Notes under the pieces: model-generated
Told to the model about the DNA's origin: nothing
The model's database searches: none
The model's input: only the letters and a program-made list of their open reading frames with translations
Shown here: piece after piece, positions 35,749 to 43,681 of the stretch
How the letters are laid out: each line of letters begins with the position of its first letter
How positions within the stretch are numbered: position 1 is the stretch's first letter
DNA from: Tatlockia sp.
GTDB lineage: Bacteria > Pseudomonadota > Gammaproteobacteria > Legionellales > Legionellaceae
Assembly (NCBI GenBank): GCA_013697725.1
Contig: JACCWI010000015.1
Location: forward strand, 1 to 47,320
Direction: 5' to 3'
DNA: 47,320 nucleotides
Made by a program: the position numbers and the translations under genes

Positions 35749-36844
35749 GCCCTATCAGGAATTAAATATATGCCTGCCCGAGCATAACTATCCTATCTCA
35801 ATTGGGCATTATGGCTTAAGAGATGAGAATTTGCTCCGTCATTTTGTAATGGCTAAACAAGTTTTTATTGTTACTAATGAAACGATAGCACCGCTTTATT
35901 TGAAATATCTACTTTCGGCTTTTTGTCAGCAACAATGTGATTATATCATTCTACCTGATGGCGAAAATTTCAAAAGTCAAACAAGTTTATTTTCTATCTT
36001 TGATGCTTTGATTGAAAAAAAACACCATCGCGACACCTGCTTAGTTGCTTTGGGTGGCGGTGTTATAGGCGATATCACAGGGTTTGCAGCAGCGACTTAT
36101 CAGCGCGGCGTATCTTTTGTGCAGATACCTACAACTTTGCTTGCTCAAGTGGATGCATCCATTGGTGGTAAAACAGCCATTAACCACCCCTTAGCTAAAA
36201 ACATGATTGGAAGTTTTCATCAGCCAGCTGCCGTGATGATTGACATTGAAACCTTAAAGACCTTGCCATCGCGTGAATTTCGAGCCGGACTAGCAGAAAT
36301 TATTAAATATGCCTTGCTTGAAGGCGGACAGTTTCTTGAGTTGGTTCATACTGCCTTAAAAGAGGGATTAGCAGAAAATAAATCTGAAAAATTACCAGAA
36401 ATTATTAGTCGCTGTTGCCAAATTAAAGCAGCTTTTGTGCAAGAAGATGAGCGAGAAACCGGTCAACGTGCTTTATTAAATCTTGGTCATACTTTCGCGC
36501 ATGCCCTAGAGACCTACACCGACTATGAGCGTTGGCTTCATGGAGAAGCGGTAGCAATTGGTCTTTATTGCGCTGTCATATTGTCACAATTACAGCTTTC
36601 TAAGAACTTGAATAACCTGGAGCGTCTCGATGAAATGCTAATTTTGGCTAAATTGCCGCGTCGAATTCCCCTAGATATTGATCTTAAAAAATTACGCGTT
36701 CTTATGTCACAAGATAAAAAAATTAAAAATCAACGTTTACGTTTTATCTTGGTTAAAGCATTTGGAAATTGCTATATCGATGAAAATGTTTCCGATCAGG
36801 ATTTGTTTTTATCATTGCAAGCAGCTGTTGAAGGAGATTTATGA
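35735..36844 (+). CDS. aroB: 3-dehydroquinate synthase
   Basis: This 369-residue NAD+- and metal-dependent enzyme converts DAHP to 3-dehydroquinate. [54 protein letters not shown], and [11 protein letters not shown] then [10 protein letters not shown] (metal-binding His residues) are all present. It overlaps aroK upstream and the DamX-like gene downstream by 4 bp. The aroK-aroB-damX order is the usual one in gammaproteobacteria. Confidence 0.96.
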   Translation: MAKFKPYQELNICLPEHNYPISIGHYGLRDENLLRHFVMAKQVFIVTNETIAPLYLKYLLSAFCQQQCDYIILPDGENFKSQTSLFSIFDALIEKKHHRDTCLVALGGGVIGDITGFAAATYQRGVSFVQIPTTLLAQVDASIGGKTAINHPLAKNMIGSFHQPAAVMIDIETLKTLPSREFRAGLAEIIKYALLEGGQFLELVHTALKEGLAENKSEKLPEIISRCCQIKAAFVQEDERETGQRALLNLGHTFAHALETYTDYERWLHGEAVAIGLYCAVILSQLQLSKNLNNLERLDEMLILAKLPRRIPLDIDLKKLRVLMSQDKKIKNQRLRFILVKAFGNCYIDENVSDQDLFLSLQAAVEGDL

Positions 36845-38274
36845 TGCAAAATGAACCAATTACCTCAATTAATAATTATCAGGCGAATCAACAGGATCAG
36901 CAGATTTTTAAACCTGGTTCTTGGCTAAGCAAAATTGAATATATTAATCAGCATATAGTTTTTAATAATCTCATCTTCGCTGTTCTTGCTGCACCAGCTT
37001 CAGGGAAAACAACTTTTATTAATTTATTACAAGCCGGACTTGATGCTGCTATCCAAAGTTATGTGATTAAAGCGCCTTATAGCGCATCTGAATTTTTGGA
37101 CCAACTTTGCCTTGTAGCGAATTTAAGCAAAGATACAAATTTTAATCTGAGCTCTATTGTTGCTTATTTTAATGAAAAAAAAATTCATACCCTCATTATT
37201 ATTGATGATGCTCAACATCTACCTGAATCGTTTTTAGATGAAGTGGAGCTTGAATTAAAAAATCAGGAGCAAACCTTTTTACATCTTTGTTTAGTTGCTG
37301 ATTTTTCTTTATCGGAGACCTTAAATAAACTTGATAAAGGTTTAATTCAATACTTGGAACTTGGTAATTTAACCTTAATTGAAACCAAAACTTATTTAAG
37401 AACTATTCTACCTAAATCTAAAAAGTTAGAGAAAGCTTTAAGAGAAAAAAATTTAGGACAACTTTATGAGAGTACGAAAGGAAATATTGCTTGTATCAAT
37501 GAGCAGGTGCCTGGCTATGTTTCTCGGTATACAAAGCAAGCTGATGAACAGCGCAACTATTTATTCAGGGGTTTGAGTTATTCAACGCTAGCTGCCTTAG
37601 CTCTTGTTGCCTCCTCATATCTTTGGCAAAATCGTTTTTTACCCTCTTCAGAAGATTTTGAAGATAACTATGAGACCAGCCAGGTATTTGCTGAAGCCCT
37701 GCAGCCCTTACCCTCGCTGGTTCCTGACATCCCTTTAGAAGAAATGGTTTTAATTAGCCAGTTAGTTGATATCAAGCAAGAATTAGTGAGTCAAGGGAGC
37801 CTAATACCTTCATACTATTTAGCTGCAATTAGCCAACAAACTCAACCGACACCCAGGCGAATTGTGAATGTTCAACTTGATGATGAAACGGATGATTCTC
37901 TTGTAGTTAGAGACAGAGTAGTGGTGATACCTAAAACTTTAAATGTTAGACCGGTTAAAATAGTGCCATCCCAAACAATCGTTGCAGCTACTTCTAAGAA
38001 ATCAACTGCAAAAGCTAAAATACAGCCTTATACAATCCAAATAATGGCTAGCTTTAAGCAACAAGATCTTCTGCGTTTTGTGAATAAACATAAGATTAAA
38101 AATAATTTCAAAATAAGACTAACGCAAAGAGATAATGCCGATTGGTATTTATTAACGCTCGGTGAGTATACTCAAAAAGAGCAAGCTCGAACTGCAATTA
38201 AAAATTTGCCATATGAATTGATTAGTTTTCATCCCTGGGTACGTCCAGTGGCTGGTCTAAAAGGTCTCGGTTAG
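36841..38274 (+). CDS. damX: DamX-like cell division protein (AAA-type ATPase plus SPOR)
   Basis: This 477-residue protein has an ATPase domain with Walker A APASGKTT (51-58) and a Walker B-like LIIIDDAQHL (Asp122-Asp123). A single membrane segment follows at about residues 243-262, then a low-complexity periplasmic linker and a C-terminal SPOR domain (about 396-470, PYTIQIMASF then NADWYLLTLGEYTQKEQAR). SPOR domains bind denuded glycan strands at septa. E. coli DamX has the same order, and its N-terminal ATPase is degenerate. Here Walker A looks intact, so ATP binding is possible. GAAGGAG inside aroB precedes the start. Confidence 0.88.
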   Translation: MMQNEPITSINNYQANQQDQQIFKPGSWLSKIEYINQHIVFNNLIFAVLAAPASGKTTFINLLQAGLDAAIQSYVIKAPYSASEFLDQLCLVANLSKDTNFNLSSIVAYFNEKKIHTLIIIDDAQHLPESFLDEVELELKNQEQTFLHLCLVADFSLSETLNKLDKGLIQYLELGNLTLIETKTYLRTILPKSKKLEKALREKNLGQLYESTKGNIACINEQVPGYVSRYTKQADEQRNYLFRGLSYSTLAALALVASSYLWQNRFLPSSEDFEDNYETSQVFAEALQPLPSLVPDIPLEEMVLISQLVDIKQELVSQGSLIPSYYLAAISQQTQPTPRRIVNVQLDDETDDSLVVRDRVVVIPKTLNVRPVKIVPSQTIVAATSKKSTAKAKIQPYTIQIMASFKQQDLLRFVNKHKIKNNFKIRLTQRDNADWYLLTLGEYTQKEQARTAIKNLPYELISFHPWVRPVAGLKGLG

Positions 38275-38401
38275 AATTAAATACAGTTTGATTTTCTGAG
38301 GCAAAATTTTTAGTGTGGCTGAAGGAAATCCTTTTTATGGGAAATATAAAATTTATCTGCTAGTCTTGAGATTAGCTGAGAATTTTTCAAGGAGAGATCT
38401 A

Positions 38402-38839
38402 ATGTATAAAAAAGTATTATTTGCAACCGATTTTGATGAAGTAGGAATTAAAGCCGCACACAAAGCAAAAAAAATTGCAGATGAAAATGGCGCGCAGTTG
38501 TTGCTTGTGCATGTTGTTGAACCAATTCCCGCTTATGCCTATCCTGGATTTGCTGGTTTTGCTGAGGTTGAAGTCTCTATCCGTGAACAAGCTGAGAGAG
38601 AATTATCTACCCTAGCTAAACAATTAGGGGTTGATAATAAGCATTGCATGATTGAGTTCGGATCGACAAAAAATGAAATTCTACGGGTAGCTCAGGAGAA
38701 AAAGATTGATTTAATCGTAACTGGAAGCCATGGAAAACATGGTTTAGCCCTTTTATTAGGCTCTACTGCCAACGCTATCCTTCATGGTGCAGAGTGTGAT
38801 GTCTTAATTGTACGTCCTCTACCTCCTCATGCTAAATAA
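38402..38839 (+). CDS. Universal stress protein UspA family
   Basis: This 145-residue single-domain Usp begins MYKKVLFATDFDEVGIKA and has LLLVHVVEP and the nucleotide loop VTGSHGKHGLALLLGSTA, the ATP-binding G-2x-G-9x-G(S/T) type. I chose the ATG at 38402 because AAGGAGAGA lies directly ahead and it matches the family start; an upstream in-frame extension is not protein-like. It has its own terminator and is probably a single-gene unit induced by stress. Confidence 0.9.
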   Translation: MYKKVLFATDFDEVGIKAAHKAKKIADENGAQLLLVHVVEPIPAYAYPGFAGFAEVEVSIREQAERELSTLAKQLGVDNKHCMIEFGSTKNEILRVAQEKKIDLIVTGSHGKHGLALLLGSTANAILHGAECDVLIVRPLPPHAK

Positions 38840-38844
38840 GGTAT

Positions 38845-38883
38845 CTACGCCCTGCCTTAGGGCGTAGTCAGTTTTCATTTCTT
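38845..38883 (+). terminator. Rho-independent terminator after the uspA-like gene
   Basis: A 9-bp perfect stem, CTACGCCCT (38845-38853) and AGGGCGTAG (38859-38867), with a 5-nt loop, is followed by a T-rich stretch (TCAGTTTTCATTTCTTT). It begins only a few bases after the stop codon. Confidence 0.85.
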
Positions 38884-39069
38884 TAATTTATTTTAATTTA
38901 TTAAGCTAATAACAATCTTCTATAACTCCTCTTGAATGTATGGGTTGATTTTTCCTATTTTAAAATTAGGAAAGACAACAAAGATATATTTTAGTCAATA
39001 ATCATATTTTTATAGACAAGTGGATGAATTTTTAACATTATTCAAACTCAATAATTACAAGAGTGATTT

Positions 39070-39561
39070 ATGGGAAAGATAAAATTTTTTTTAAAGGGTA
39101 TTCTGCTTATTGCTTTGTCAAGCCCAACGGTTAATGCGCTTGCTGAAAATTTAGATATAGATAAAGCCAATCAAATGGCGATTTTATATCATGTCAATGA
39201 ATATCGGAGCCAGCATCATCTGAAACCTTTGCAATTGGATAATAAAATGTCTGAAGAAGCAGCGAAACACAGTCGAGATATGGCAAGTCATACTATTCCC
39301 TTTGGTCATCTTTATTTTGATAAACGAATTAACCGCCTATATGCACTTATTAAAGGTTGCCAAGGTGGCTCAGAAAATGTGGCTTTTAATTATAAAGATG
39401 GACGTGATGTTGTGCGCAATTGGCTAACAAGTCCCGGGCATCGTAGAAATATTGAAGGCAATTTTAATTTAACGGGTATTGGACTTGCTCGTGATAAAAA
39501 TGGAAAGCTATATTTTACCCAAATGTTTATCCGCTCAGCTGATCCAATTTATTCCAGATAA
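39070..39561 (+). CDS. Secreted CAP/SCP-domain protein (YkwD-like)
   Basis: This 163-residue protein has a signal peptide (residues about 1-25, cleavage near NALA) and then a CAP domain: ILYHVNEYRSQHHLKPLQLD, HSRDMASH, GGSENVAFNY, NWLTSPGHRRNIEG and YFTQMF. The His and Glu of the CAP cavity (SENV, SPGH) are present. Bacterial CAP proteins are exported, and their functions are mostly unknown. It lies alone between two hairpins. The 230 bp upstream is very AT-rich, with no clear promoter. Confidence 0.85.
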   Translation: MGKIKFFLKGILLIALSSPTVNALAENLDIDKANQMAILYHVNEYRSQHHLKPLQLDNKMSEEAAKHSRDMASHTIPFGHLYFDKRINRLYALIKGCQGGSENVAFNYKDGRDVVRNWLTSPGHRRNIEGNFNLTGIGLARDKNGKLYFTQMFIRSADPIYSR

Positions 39562-39634
39562 GAGTCATTTTTGACTTTAGGCTACCTTGGTTTAACTGAA
39601 TTAAATTAAAGCTAACTAACTCTGCTGTTTTGGA

Positions 39635-39691
39635 GATGAGAAAAGCGACCCAAATCCTGGTTTCAAGCAACCAGGATTTAATCATCTCATC
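39635..39691. terminator. Long hairpin between CAP protein and GST genes
   Basis: An 11-bp perfect stem, AAATCCTGGTT (39652-39662) and AACCAGGATTT (39669-39679), has a 6-nt loop. It is nested in an outer stem GATGAG (39635-39640) and CTCATC (39686-39691). The genes on either side converge, so a bidirectional terminator is likely, although long T-tracts are missing. Confidence 0.55.
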
Positions 39692-39780
39692 GTATAGTTA
39701 TAATAATTTTCAAAGCTTAGCGGTAAAGTACTTGCAATTTATAATTTAATTCCGCATTTCATCAAGATAAATTAGTTTAT

Positions 39781-40395
39781 TTATTTGATTTCAATCCCTT
39801 CTTCTTGAAGAGATTTTTTAATAGACGCTCTTTGAACTAACTCAGCAAAATAGACCTTTAAATGAGTTAAATTGCCTAGATCTAAATTCATGTTTTTTGC
39901 CCACAAAAGCATAACAAATAAATAGGCATCGGGCATTGTAAACTGATCTTCGACTAAATAAGCATGTTTTCCCAATTCTGTATTAAGATATTTAAACTTT
40001 TTGAGAATCATTGGGATAAAGATTTGCTCGTCCATTTCTTTTGTAATTAGCGGATTAAAGAGATTAGCAAAACTTTTATGGACTTCGGAAGAAACATAAT
40101 TAGACCAGCTTAGAACGGTATATCTTTTTAAATTTCCCAGTGGTGGACAAAGGTTAGTCGCTTTAAATTCATCGACTAAATATTGCTGGATAACTAAATT
40201 TTCTGTAATAATCTGCTTGGAATCCAACTCTAAAGCAGGCACTGCACCCTTAGGATTAATTGCCAAAAAATCTTTTGAATCGGCTGTTTTCTTAGTTTTT
40301 AAATCGACTGCTTCATAGGCACAGTCAATACCAATTTCGTTAATAATGATGCGCACCGCAAGTGAGCAAGCACCTTTAGTATAAAATAATTTCAT
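39781..40395 (-). CDS. gst: Beta-class glutathione S-transferase
   Basis: This 204-residue protein closely resembles E. coli GstA. The N-terminal thioredoxin domain begins MKLFYTKGACSLAVRI, with Cys10, the glutathione-bonding residue of the beta class. FLAINPKGAVPALEL holds the cis-Pro, and TENLVIQQYL follows. The C-terminal helical domain has YVSSEVHKSF with the conserved His. It conjugates glutathione to electrophiles in the cytoplasm. It is 51 bp downstream of the mdfA-like gene, in the same direction, so both may be co-transcribed. Confidence 0.94.
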   Translation of the reverse strand: MKLFYTKGACSLAVRIIINEIGIDCAYEAVDLKTKKTADSKDFLAINPKGAVPALELDSKQIITENLVIQQYLVDEFKATNLCPPLGNLKRYTVLSWSNYVSSEVHKSFANLFNPLITKEMDEQIFIPMILKKFKYLNTELGKHAYLVEDQFTMPDAYLFVMLLWAKNMNLDLGNLTHLKVYFAELVQRASIKKSLQEEGIEIK

Positions 40396-40446
40396 CGTCG
40401 TCCTTAAGTTAATTTCCTCATATCTCTAATCTACTACAAGCCAATC

Positions 40447-41685
40447 TTAATTAAAATCTTTGCTAAATCGAAGTGAATAATACAGAAAAATTAAATATGC
40501 ACAGACTAGAAAAGTGCAATAGAAGCCAAAACTGACATTAGAGTGCGTTTTATAAAAGTAATTGGCAACTTCAACACCAAGACCTTGGATACTCATGGAA
40601 ACCATGGACATTAACGCTGCAGCTGTCCCTTTACCTATTTCAGTTGAGTAAAGAATATAACGGTTTATAGGTCCACCCATAATTCCAAGACCAAAGAAAT
40701 ATATGATTAGCCCCGGCATAAGCCAGATAAAATAATTACCAGCAACCAAAGGTAAAATTAAGCACAGTAAAAGTCCAATAGTAAGAAAGATAGAACCCTT
40801 AAGTAGAATATTTTTTAGCGAACCTTTGTGAGTCATTCGCCTCAGAAGCCAAGTACCACCTAAAGTTGATCCAAAAATAGGTAACTGCCAAAGACCATAT
40901 TCGATAACAGAAAGTTTAGCCTCATTGATTAAAATAATAGGAGCCAGCGCAATCCATGCAACGCAAGGTATGATAATAAAACCAAGGGCAATCGAGCCTA
41001 ATATAAAAGAAGGGTTTTTTACCAAATTTTTATAATTGCTGGCTACTACACGGGGAGTGATTGCAAAGCGTTTAATTTCTTGACCATCAAGCTTGATTTG
41101 TCCTACTGGCTCTGGCATATAGCGCCATAATCCCCAGAGTGCAGCTAGTGCAAATAGACCAATTAATACAAAGATATAGCGCCAATTAAAATATTGGATA
41201 AAGATTGCACCTAAAAGAGGCCCTAATAAGGGAGCAATAGTTGAAACATTCGCCATTATCGAAATTATGCGAATCGCATCCATTTCTGCAAAAATTTCTT
41301 GCAGGGTGGCATATCCAATCACCCCAATAAAACACAAGCCCATGCCTTGAAAAAAACGAGCGACTAAAAACTGTTCAATTGAATTAGAGCAAGCTATTAA
41401 TATAGTGCATAGAAAAAAGAGCAGGGCGCCTGCAAGCATGACCGGTCTTCTTCCATAACGATCAGATAGGGGGCCAAGGAATAATTGCAAACTAGCTCCG
41501 CCCAAAATATAGGCTATAAGCGAGGTTGCGATTGCTGATTCTGGTCCATGAAATGATTCTACGACTTTTAGCATTCCAGGCATGATCATGTCATTGGCAA
41601 TATAAGTTAAAAATTCATAAAGCACTAAAAAACTGGCGAAGGTATAAGCTTGTTTGCGGCTAATATTGATTAGTGGGTTGGCCAT
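40447..41685 (-). CDS. mdfA: MdfA-like multidrug/proton antiporter
   Basis: This 412-residue major facilitator protein has 12 membrane segments. The first, LVLYEFLTYIANDMIMPGML, matches E. coli MdfA, including the acidic residues Glu24 and Asp32 that correspond to MdfA Glu26 and Asp34. GPLSDRYGRRPVMLAGA is the family loop motif, and FFQGMGLCFIGVIGYATLQE matches the fourth segment with its conserved Arg just ahead (VARFFQG). MdfA exports chloramphenicol and lipophilic cations in exchange for protons. The real substrate here is not known. A palindrome lies 33 bases ahead of its start. Confidence 0.9.
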   Translation of the reverse strand: MANPLINISRKQAYTFASFLVLYEFLTYIANDMIMPGMLKVVESFHGPESAIATSLIAYILGGASLQLFLGPLSDRYGRRPVMLAGALLFFLCTILIACSNSIEQFLVARFFQGMGLCFIGVIGYATLQEIFAEMDAIRIISIMANVSTIAPLLGPLLGAIFIQYFNWRYIFVLIGLFALAALWGLWRYMPEPVGQIKLDGQEIKRFAITPRVVASNYKNLVKNPSFILGSIALGFIIIPCVAWIALAPIILINEAKLSVIEYGLWQLPIFGSTLGGTWLLRRMTHKGSLKNILLKGSIFLTIGLLLCLILPLVAGNYFIWLMPGLIIYFFGLGIMGGPINRYILYSTEIGKGTAAALMSMVSMSIQGLGVEVANYFYKTHSNVSFGFYCTFLVCAYLIFLYYSLRFSKDFN

Positions 41686-41717
41686 CTTCTTCTCTATATC
41701 GCAGTCAATCTTAATTA

Positions 41718-41735
41718 ATTGAAAGGTGTTTCAAT
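41718..41735 (-). promoter_or_regulatory. Candidate operator upstream of mdfA-like gene
   Basis: ATTGAAA-GGTG-TTTCAAT is an 18-bp perfect inverted repeat 33 bp ahead of the antiporter start. Ten to thirty bases upstream lies a second palindrome, CCTATTATATAGG (41749-41761), containing a TATAAT -10 on the minus strand. The first repeat would then lie just downstream of the transcription start, a place for a TetR- or MarR-type repressor. The regulator is not in this window. Confidence 0.4.
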
Positions 41736-41978
41736 CAGTTACATCAAGCCTATTATATAGGAATATGTTCATAAAGTGTTCTAAATTTAACTCTTTACCC
41801 GCTTTGAAAAAAAAATTAAAGAAAAAGAACTTTATCGCCAAAAATATTTCCAGTATGGTTAAGATCTAAACTTTTAATTGATAATAGTTTTAAACAAATA
41901 AGAGCTAAAAGCGCTAACTTGCATTTTTCCTCCTAAATGATATTTTTAAAGTTGGAAAAGATCATTGGATAATTAAAA

Positions 41979-42536
41979 ATGCAGACTCAAATTGGTATTA
42001 TCGTGGGCAGTCTTCGTAAGGGATCCTGGAGTCGTAAACTCGCACAAAATTTAATAAAACTCGCGCCTTCTCCATTGGAAGCAAAGATTATCGAAATTGG
42101 TCAACTTCCTCTTTACAATCAAGATCCTGATGATGAAGGTCAGCCTTTGCAGGAATGGACTAGATTTCGTGAACAAGTAAAATTGGTAGATGCTTTAATA
42201 TTTGTCACTCCAGAATATAATCGTTCAATACCTTCTTGCCTTAAAAATGCAATTGATGTTGGTTCAAGACCCTACGGTCAAAGCGTTTGGGGGCAAAAAC
42301 CAGCGGCAGTCGTGAGTTGTTCGCCGGGAGCAATTGGAGGGTTTGGTGCAAATCAGCATCTGCGCCAAACTTTTGTATTTTTAGATATATTTTGCATGCA
42401 GCAACCTGAAATGTATATTTCCGGAATCGATAAAATTTTTGACGATAAAGGGATAGTAGAGAACGATAAAACCCGAGAATTTCTAAGCAAATTTATGCAA
42501 AATTATAAACTTTGGCTGGATCGAGTGGAACATTAA
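41979..42536 (+). CDS. NAD(P)H-dependent FMN reductase (ChrR/YieF-like)
   Basis: This 185-residue flavodoxin-like protein has the FMN phosphate loop GSLRKGSWSRKLA near the start and VTPEYNRSIPSCLKNAIDVG, the signature of NADPH-dependent FMN reductases. Members reduce quinones, chromate or azo dyes via FMN. The physiological substrate is unclear; quinone protection is common. The gene lies in the same neighbourhood as a GST and a multidrug pump but faces away from them. No strong ribosome binding site is seen. The 293 bp ahead of it (41686-41978) hold the mdfA palindromes and nothing else recognisable. Confidence 0.88.
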   Translation: MQTQIGIIVGSLRKGSWSRKLAQNLIKLAPSPLEAKIIEIGQLPLYNQDPDDEGQPLQEWTRFREQVKLVDALIFVTPEYNRSIPSCLKNAIDVGSRPYGQSVWGQKPAAVVSCSPGAIGGFGANQHLRQTFVFLDIFCMQQPEMYISGIDKIFDDKGIVENDKTREFLSKFMQNYKLWLDRVEH

Positions 42537-42578
42537 TTAGTTTCTCAGACGGATTTGCTACAAAATACAAGGAAGTCC

Positions 42579-42600
42579 GTTCACTCACAAGAAAGTGAAC
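42579..42600. repeat. Inverted repeat before ribF
   Basis: GTTCACT (42579-42585) and AGTGAAC (42594-42600) form a 7-bp perfect inverted repeat with an 8-nt spacer. It lies between the FMN reductase stop and the ribF promoter region. It could be a weak terminator (no T-tract) or a protein site overlapping the first -10 element. Confidence 0.35.
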
Positions 42601-42604
42601 TAGC

Positions 42605-42639
42605 TATAATTTCGCAATCTGATCTAAACTCGGTATAAT
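42605..42639 (+). promoter_or_regulatory. ribF-ileS-lspA promoter region (two TATAAT elements)
   Basis: Two perfect -10 hexamers occur, at 42605-42610 and 42634-42639. The second is paired with TTCGCA (42611-42616) at 17 bp, giving a start near 42646, 19 bases before the ribF ATG. The first has only a poor -35 (TTCACT, 19 bp spacing). Confidence 0.5.
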
Positions 42640-42664
42640 CTTTTTTTTTACATTTTTGGTAGCT

Positions 42665-43630
42665 ATGAAGCTGTTAAGCCGATTGACTGACTTCTCTAAT
42701 TTTCTGAATGGCTCGGTTGCCACAATTGGTAATTTCGACGGAATTCATCTTGGACACCAGGCTTTATTAAAAAATTTACGCCTGGAAGCAGATCGTTTAC
42801 AACTTCCAATGATAGTTATCCTGTTTGAACCGCAGCCGGCAGAATTTTTTCGTCCTGCGCAAGCTCCTCCTCGGTTAACAAGTTTAAGGGAAAAGTTAAC
42901 CCTGCTTAAACATTGCAAAGTTGACTATGTATATTGCCTCAATTTTGATTATGAACTTGCTTTGATGTCTGCAGAAAATTTTGCAGAAAAATATTTTTTT
43001 TCATTACTAACTTGCAGATATTTACTCATTGGTCAAGATTTTCGCTTTGGCCAAGGGCGCTGCGGAGATGTAGAGTTTTTAAAAAAATTGGCAGCAAAAG
43101 CCAATTGTCGAGTGGAAAGTTTTTCTGATTTTTCGCTACTAAATAAGCGAGTAAGCTCAACCCAAATCAGGACGGCTTTAGAGCAAGGAGAGCTTGAACA
43201 AGCAACTCAGTTATTAGGACGAACCTATAGTATTTGCGGTCGCGTCATTAAAGGTGATGGGCGCGGTAGACAATGGGGAATTCCTACTGCAAACTTAGCT
43301 ATGCGACGCTTAACCCTGCCTTTAAAAGGAGTGTTTTGTGTCAAAGTTAATAGAGGTGAGGGCAAATTACTGGATGGCGTTGCAAACTTAGGTAGCCGAC
43401 CCACTGTTGATGGTAGTAAAAACACGCTTGAAATTAATTTATTTGATTTTGACGAAGATTTGTATGGCAGAATGGTAGAAGTTTATTTTTTTCATAAATT
43501 AAGAGACGAGATTAAATTTTCATCAGTGGAAGCTTTAATAGTACAAATCCATGAAGATATTAGCGCGGCCAAATCTGAATTCCGCAAACGACGTTTTATT
43601 CTGACCTCATTAGTAGAAACTTATAATTGA
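42665..43630 (+). CDS. ribF: Bifunctional riboflavin kinase / FAD synthetase
   Basis: This 321-residue enzyme makes FMN and FAD. The N-terminal nucleotidyltransferase domain has ATIGNFDGIHLGHQALL (GNFDGIHLGH at 22-31) and YLLIGQDFRFGQGRCGD. The C-terminal riboflavin kinase domain has GDGRGRQWGIPTANLAM and VANLGSRPTVDG, then LEINLFDFDEDLYGR. I chose the ATG at 42665; a TTG at 42656 would add three residues. The ribF-ileS-lspA order is the standard gammaproteobacterial arrangement. Confidence 0.95.
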   Translation: MKLLSRLTDFSNFLNGSVATIGNFDGIHLGHQALLKNLRLEADRLQLPMIVILFEPQPAEFFRPAQAPPRLTSLREKLTLLKHCKVDYVYCLNFDYELALMSAENFAEKYFFSLLTCRYLLIGQDFRFGQGRCGDVEFLKKLAAKANCRVESFSDFSLLNKRVSSTQIRTALEQGELEQATQLLGRTYSICGRVIKGDGRGRQWGIPTANLAMRRLTLPLKGVFCVKVNRGEGKLLDGVANLGSRPTVDGSKNTLEINLFDFDEDLYGRMVEVYFFHKLRDEIKFSSVEALIVQIHEDISAAKSEFRKRRFILTSLVETYN

Positions 43631-43681
43631 GTCAACTAATGGGGTTCAGGTTTATACTTAACGCTTTAAAGAGATGACCTT

